From NCBI RefSeq assembly GCF_036568765.1, contig NZ_DATCRY010000111.1, positions 1-6,572 of the forward strand: DNA of 6,572 nt. Direction: 5' to 3'. Of the stretch, positions 5,221 through 6,572 are shown piece by piece. The notes under the pieces were generated by a model. That model saw nothing but the letters and a program-made list of their open reading frames with translations. It was not told the DNA's origin and ran no database searches. How positions within the stretch are numbered: position 1 is the first letter of the stretch; the number at the start of each line of letters is the position of its first letter. A program made the translations under genes and the position numbers. The DNA comes from GSA-30 sp036568765. Its GTDB lineage: Bacteria; Pseudomonadota; Gammaproteobacteria; Xanthomonadales; Rhodanobacteraceae.

Positions 5221-6572
5221 ATGCGTCTGCACTTACTTGCGGCGGCAACCGCGATCACTTTGGCCCTGGCCGGCTGTGCGAGCAGCGGCGGCCTGCATCC
5301 GGAAGGCAGCCTGACCGATCCGGCTACCCTCAAGGCCGATCGCAGCCTTGCCCGGCTCGACCTGTCCCCGGCCCAATGGCCGCAGCAGGACTGGTGGACG
5401 GGTTTGGGCGATGCCCAACTGAGCGGCCTGATCGAAGAAGCGCTCAAGGACAATCCCAACCTTGCCATCGCCGATGCGCGCCTGCGCCAGGCCCAGGCCG
5501 AAGCGGGCATCGCCGATGCCGAGCGTGGCCCGACCGTCAATGCCGGCGCCTCGGTAGCGGGTGCGCGTTTGCCGACCACGATCGAACCCTTCGGCAACGG
5601 TCATTTCGCCGCCGCCAAGTACGCATACGGCAGCTTCAAGTGGGATGCCGATCTCTGGGGTGGCAAGAAGGCGGCTTGGGAAGCGGCCGTAGGTAGCGCC
5701 CGCGCTGCGGATATCGAGACTCGTGCTGTCCGTATCGAGCTGTCTGCCAATGTCGCGCGAGCCTATGTGCAACTGGCTTATGCCTATGCCCAGCAGGATG
5801 TCGCCAAGGCCGAGCTGGATCGCGCCAATCATGCGCATGAGCTGACCGCGCAGCGCGTTGCCGCGGGCATCGATAACCAGCTGCAGCTCAAGCAATCCGA
5901 TTCGGAAGTGGCCAGCGCGCAGGAACAGATCGCCGTGGCCGATCGCGCCATCGACTCGGCGCGCAGCAGGCTGTCTGTCTTGCTCGGCAAAGGCCCCGAC
6001 CGTGGGCTGGAGATCGGCCGCCCGCAGCTGCTGCAGCCGGCCGCGTTGGCGGTGCCACAGAATCTCTCGATCGATCTGATCGGCCATCGCGCCGACCTGG
6101 TGGCCGCACGCTGGCGCGTCGAAGCGGCGAGCCAGGGCATCAAGGAAGCCAAGACCCGCTTTCTGCCTGACCTGAGCATCAGCGCGATGGCCGGCATCAT
6201 CGGCCTGGGCGGCGGCAATATTTTCCAGTTACCGGCCCGCTTCTACGAAGGCGGTCCGGCGATCAGCCTGCCGATCTTCGACGGCGGTCGCCTGCGCAAC
6301 AACCTGGCTGCGAAGGACGCGCAGTACGACGAGGCGGTGGCCGACTACAACAAGACCCTGGTCGGTGCGGTCAACGATGTCGCCGACGACTTGTCCGGAT
6401 TGAAGTCGATGCAGGATCAGATCGCCGCGCAACAACACGCATTGGATGCGGCCAACGACGCCTGGAAGCTGGCCGAGCAGCGCTACAAGGCGGGCATCGG
6501 CAGCTACCTGGAGGCGTTGAGCGTGCGCCAGCAGTTGCTGGTCGCCGAGCAGCGCATGGCCGCGCTGCACGC
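5221..6572 (+). CDS. Outer-membrane efflux lipoprotein, NodT/OprM type (partial, 3' end missing)
   Basis: The first 450 residues of an outer-membrane channel for a tripartite efflux pump; no stop occurs before the window edge. Residues 1-19 form a lipoprotein signal with lipobox LAGC, so Cys19 would be lipidated; Ala at +2 fits outer-membrane sorting. Family landmarks follow: WWTGLGDAQLSGLIEEAL (58-75), NPNLAIADARLRQAQAEAG (78-96), YAYGSFKWDADLWGGKK (134-150) and ARAYVQLAYAY (179-189) in the first OEP repeat. The second repeat has GHRADLVAARWRVEAAS (288-304), FLPDLSISAMAG (314-325), SLPIFDGGRLRNNL (349-362) and AEQRYKAGIGSYLEAL (418-433). Family members usually have about 470-500 residues, so only a short tail is missing. 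A weak GGGA (5210-5213) precedes the ATG. In Stenotrophomonas the same order (MarR regulator, outer-membrane factor, then membrane-fusion protein and MFS pump) forms emrCAB; this could be the emrC counterpart, but an RND-type partner cannot be excluded. Confidence 0.93.
   Translation, partial: MRLHLLAAATAITLALAGCASSGGLHPEGSLTDPATLKADRSLARLDLSPAQWPQQDWWTGLGDAQLSGLIEEALKDNPNLAIADARLRQAQAEAGIADAERGPTVNAGASVAGARLPTTIEPFGNGHFAAAKYAYGSFKWDADLWGGKKAAWEAAVGSARAADIETRAVRIELSANVARAYVQLAYAYAQQDVAKAELDRANHAHELTAQRVAAGIDNQLQLKQSDSEVASAQEQIAVADRAIDSARSRLSVLLGKGPDRGLEIGRPQLLQPAALAVPQNLSIDLIGHRADLVAARWRVEAASQGIKEAKTRFLPDLSISAMAGIIGLGGGNIFQLPARFYEGGPAISLPIFDGGRLRNNLAAKDAQYDEAVADYNKTLVGAVNDVADDLSGLKSMQDQIAAQQHALDAANDAWKLAEQRYKAGIGSYLEALSVRQQLLVAEQRMAALH

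Noticed and set aside
5233..6087. A 284-codon minus-strand open frame opposite the efflux lipoprotein gene
   Set aside because: The plus-strand product carries all NodT/OprM landmarks from lipobox to the FDGGRL motif, so this is a shadow frame.

Overview
The window is a stretch of high-GC bacterial chromosome (clearly above 60% G+C by eye). Gene content, codon use and protein sequences best fit the Xanthomonadales (Xanthomonadaceae or Rhodanobacteraceae such as Dyella, Luteibacter or Rhodanobacter). That assignment is inferred from protein style and gene order; no database search was made. I see no tRNA, rRNA, insertion sequence, phage gene or CRISPR array.

Layout, left to right: (1) a minus-strand alpha/beta-hydrolase of the carboxylesterase/phospholipase type (46-708); (2) diverging from it across a 194-bp gap, a large secreted S9-family serine peptidase (903-3335); (3) a short convergent gap with a heptamer-based inverted repeat (3343-3399); (4) a minus-strand AraC-family regulator with an N-terminal cupin domain (3407-4204); (5) a divergent 187-bp gap, then a small lysine-free protein of unknown function with a strong ribosome binding site (4392-4664); (6) a MarR-family repressor (best start 4739, stop 5197); (7) 23 nt further on, an outer-membrane efflux lipoprotein of the NodT/OprM type that runs off the right edge (5221-6572+).

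The most informative region is 4690-5221. A near-consensus sigma70 promoter has a perfect 10+10-bp palindrome lying over its -35 box, and its -10 box overlaps the upstream candidate ATG of the MarR gene. This predicts an autorepressed, leaderless marR transcript that also reads the efflux gene. The order MarR regulator then outer-membrane factor matches the emrR-emrCAB type of drug-efflux locus known in Stenotrophomonas, in which a membrane-fusion protein (EmrA) and an MFS pump (EmrB) would follow just outside the window.

The other genes are ordinary housekeeping or accessory enzymes and regulators, each apparently in its own transcription unit. I found nothing that amounts to a new multi-gene system. 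The points worth a second look are the leaderless and operator arrangement, the small orphan protein and the convergent intergenic repeat.
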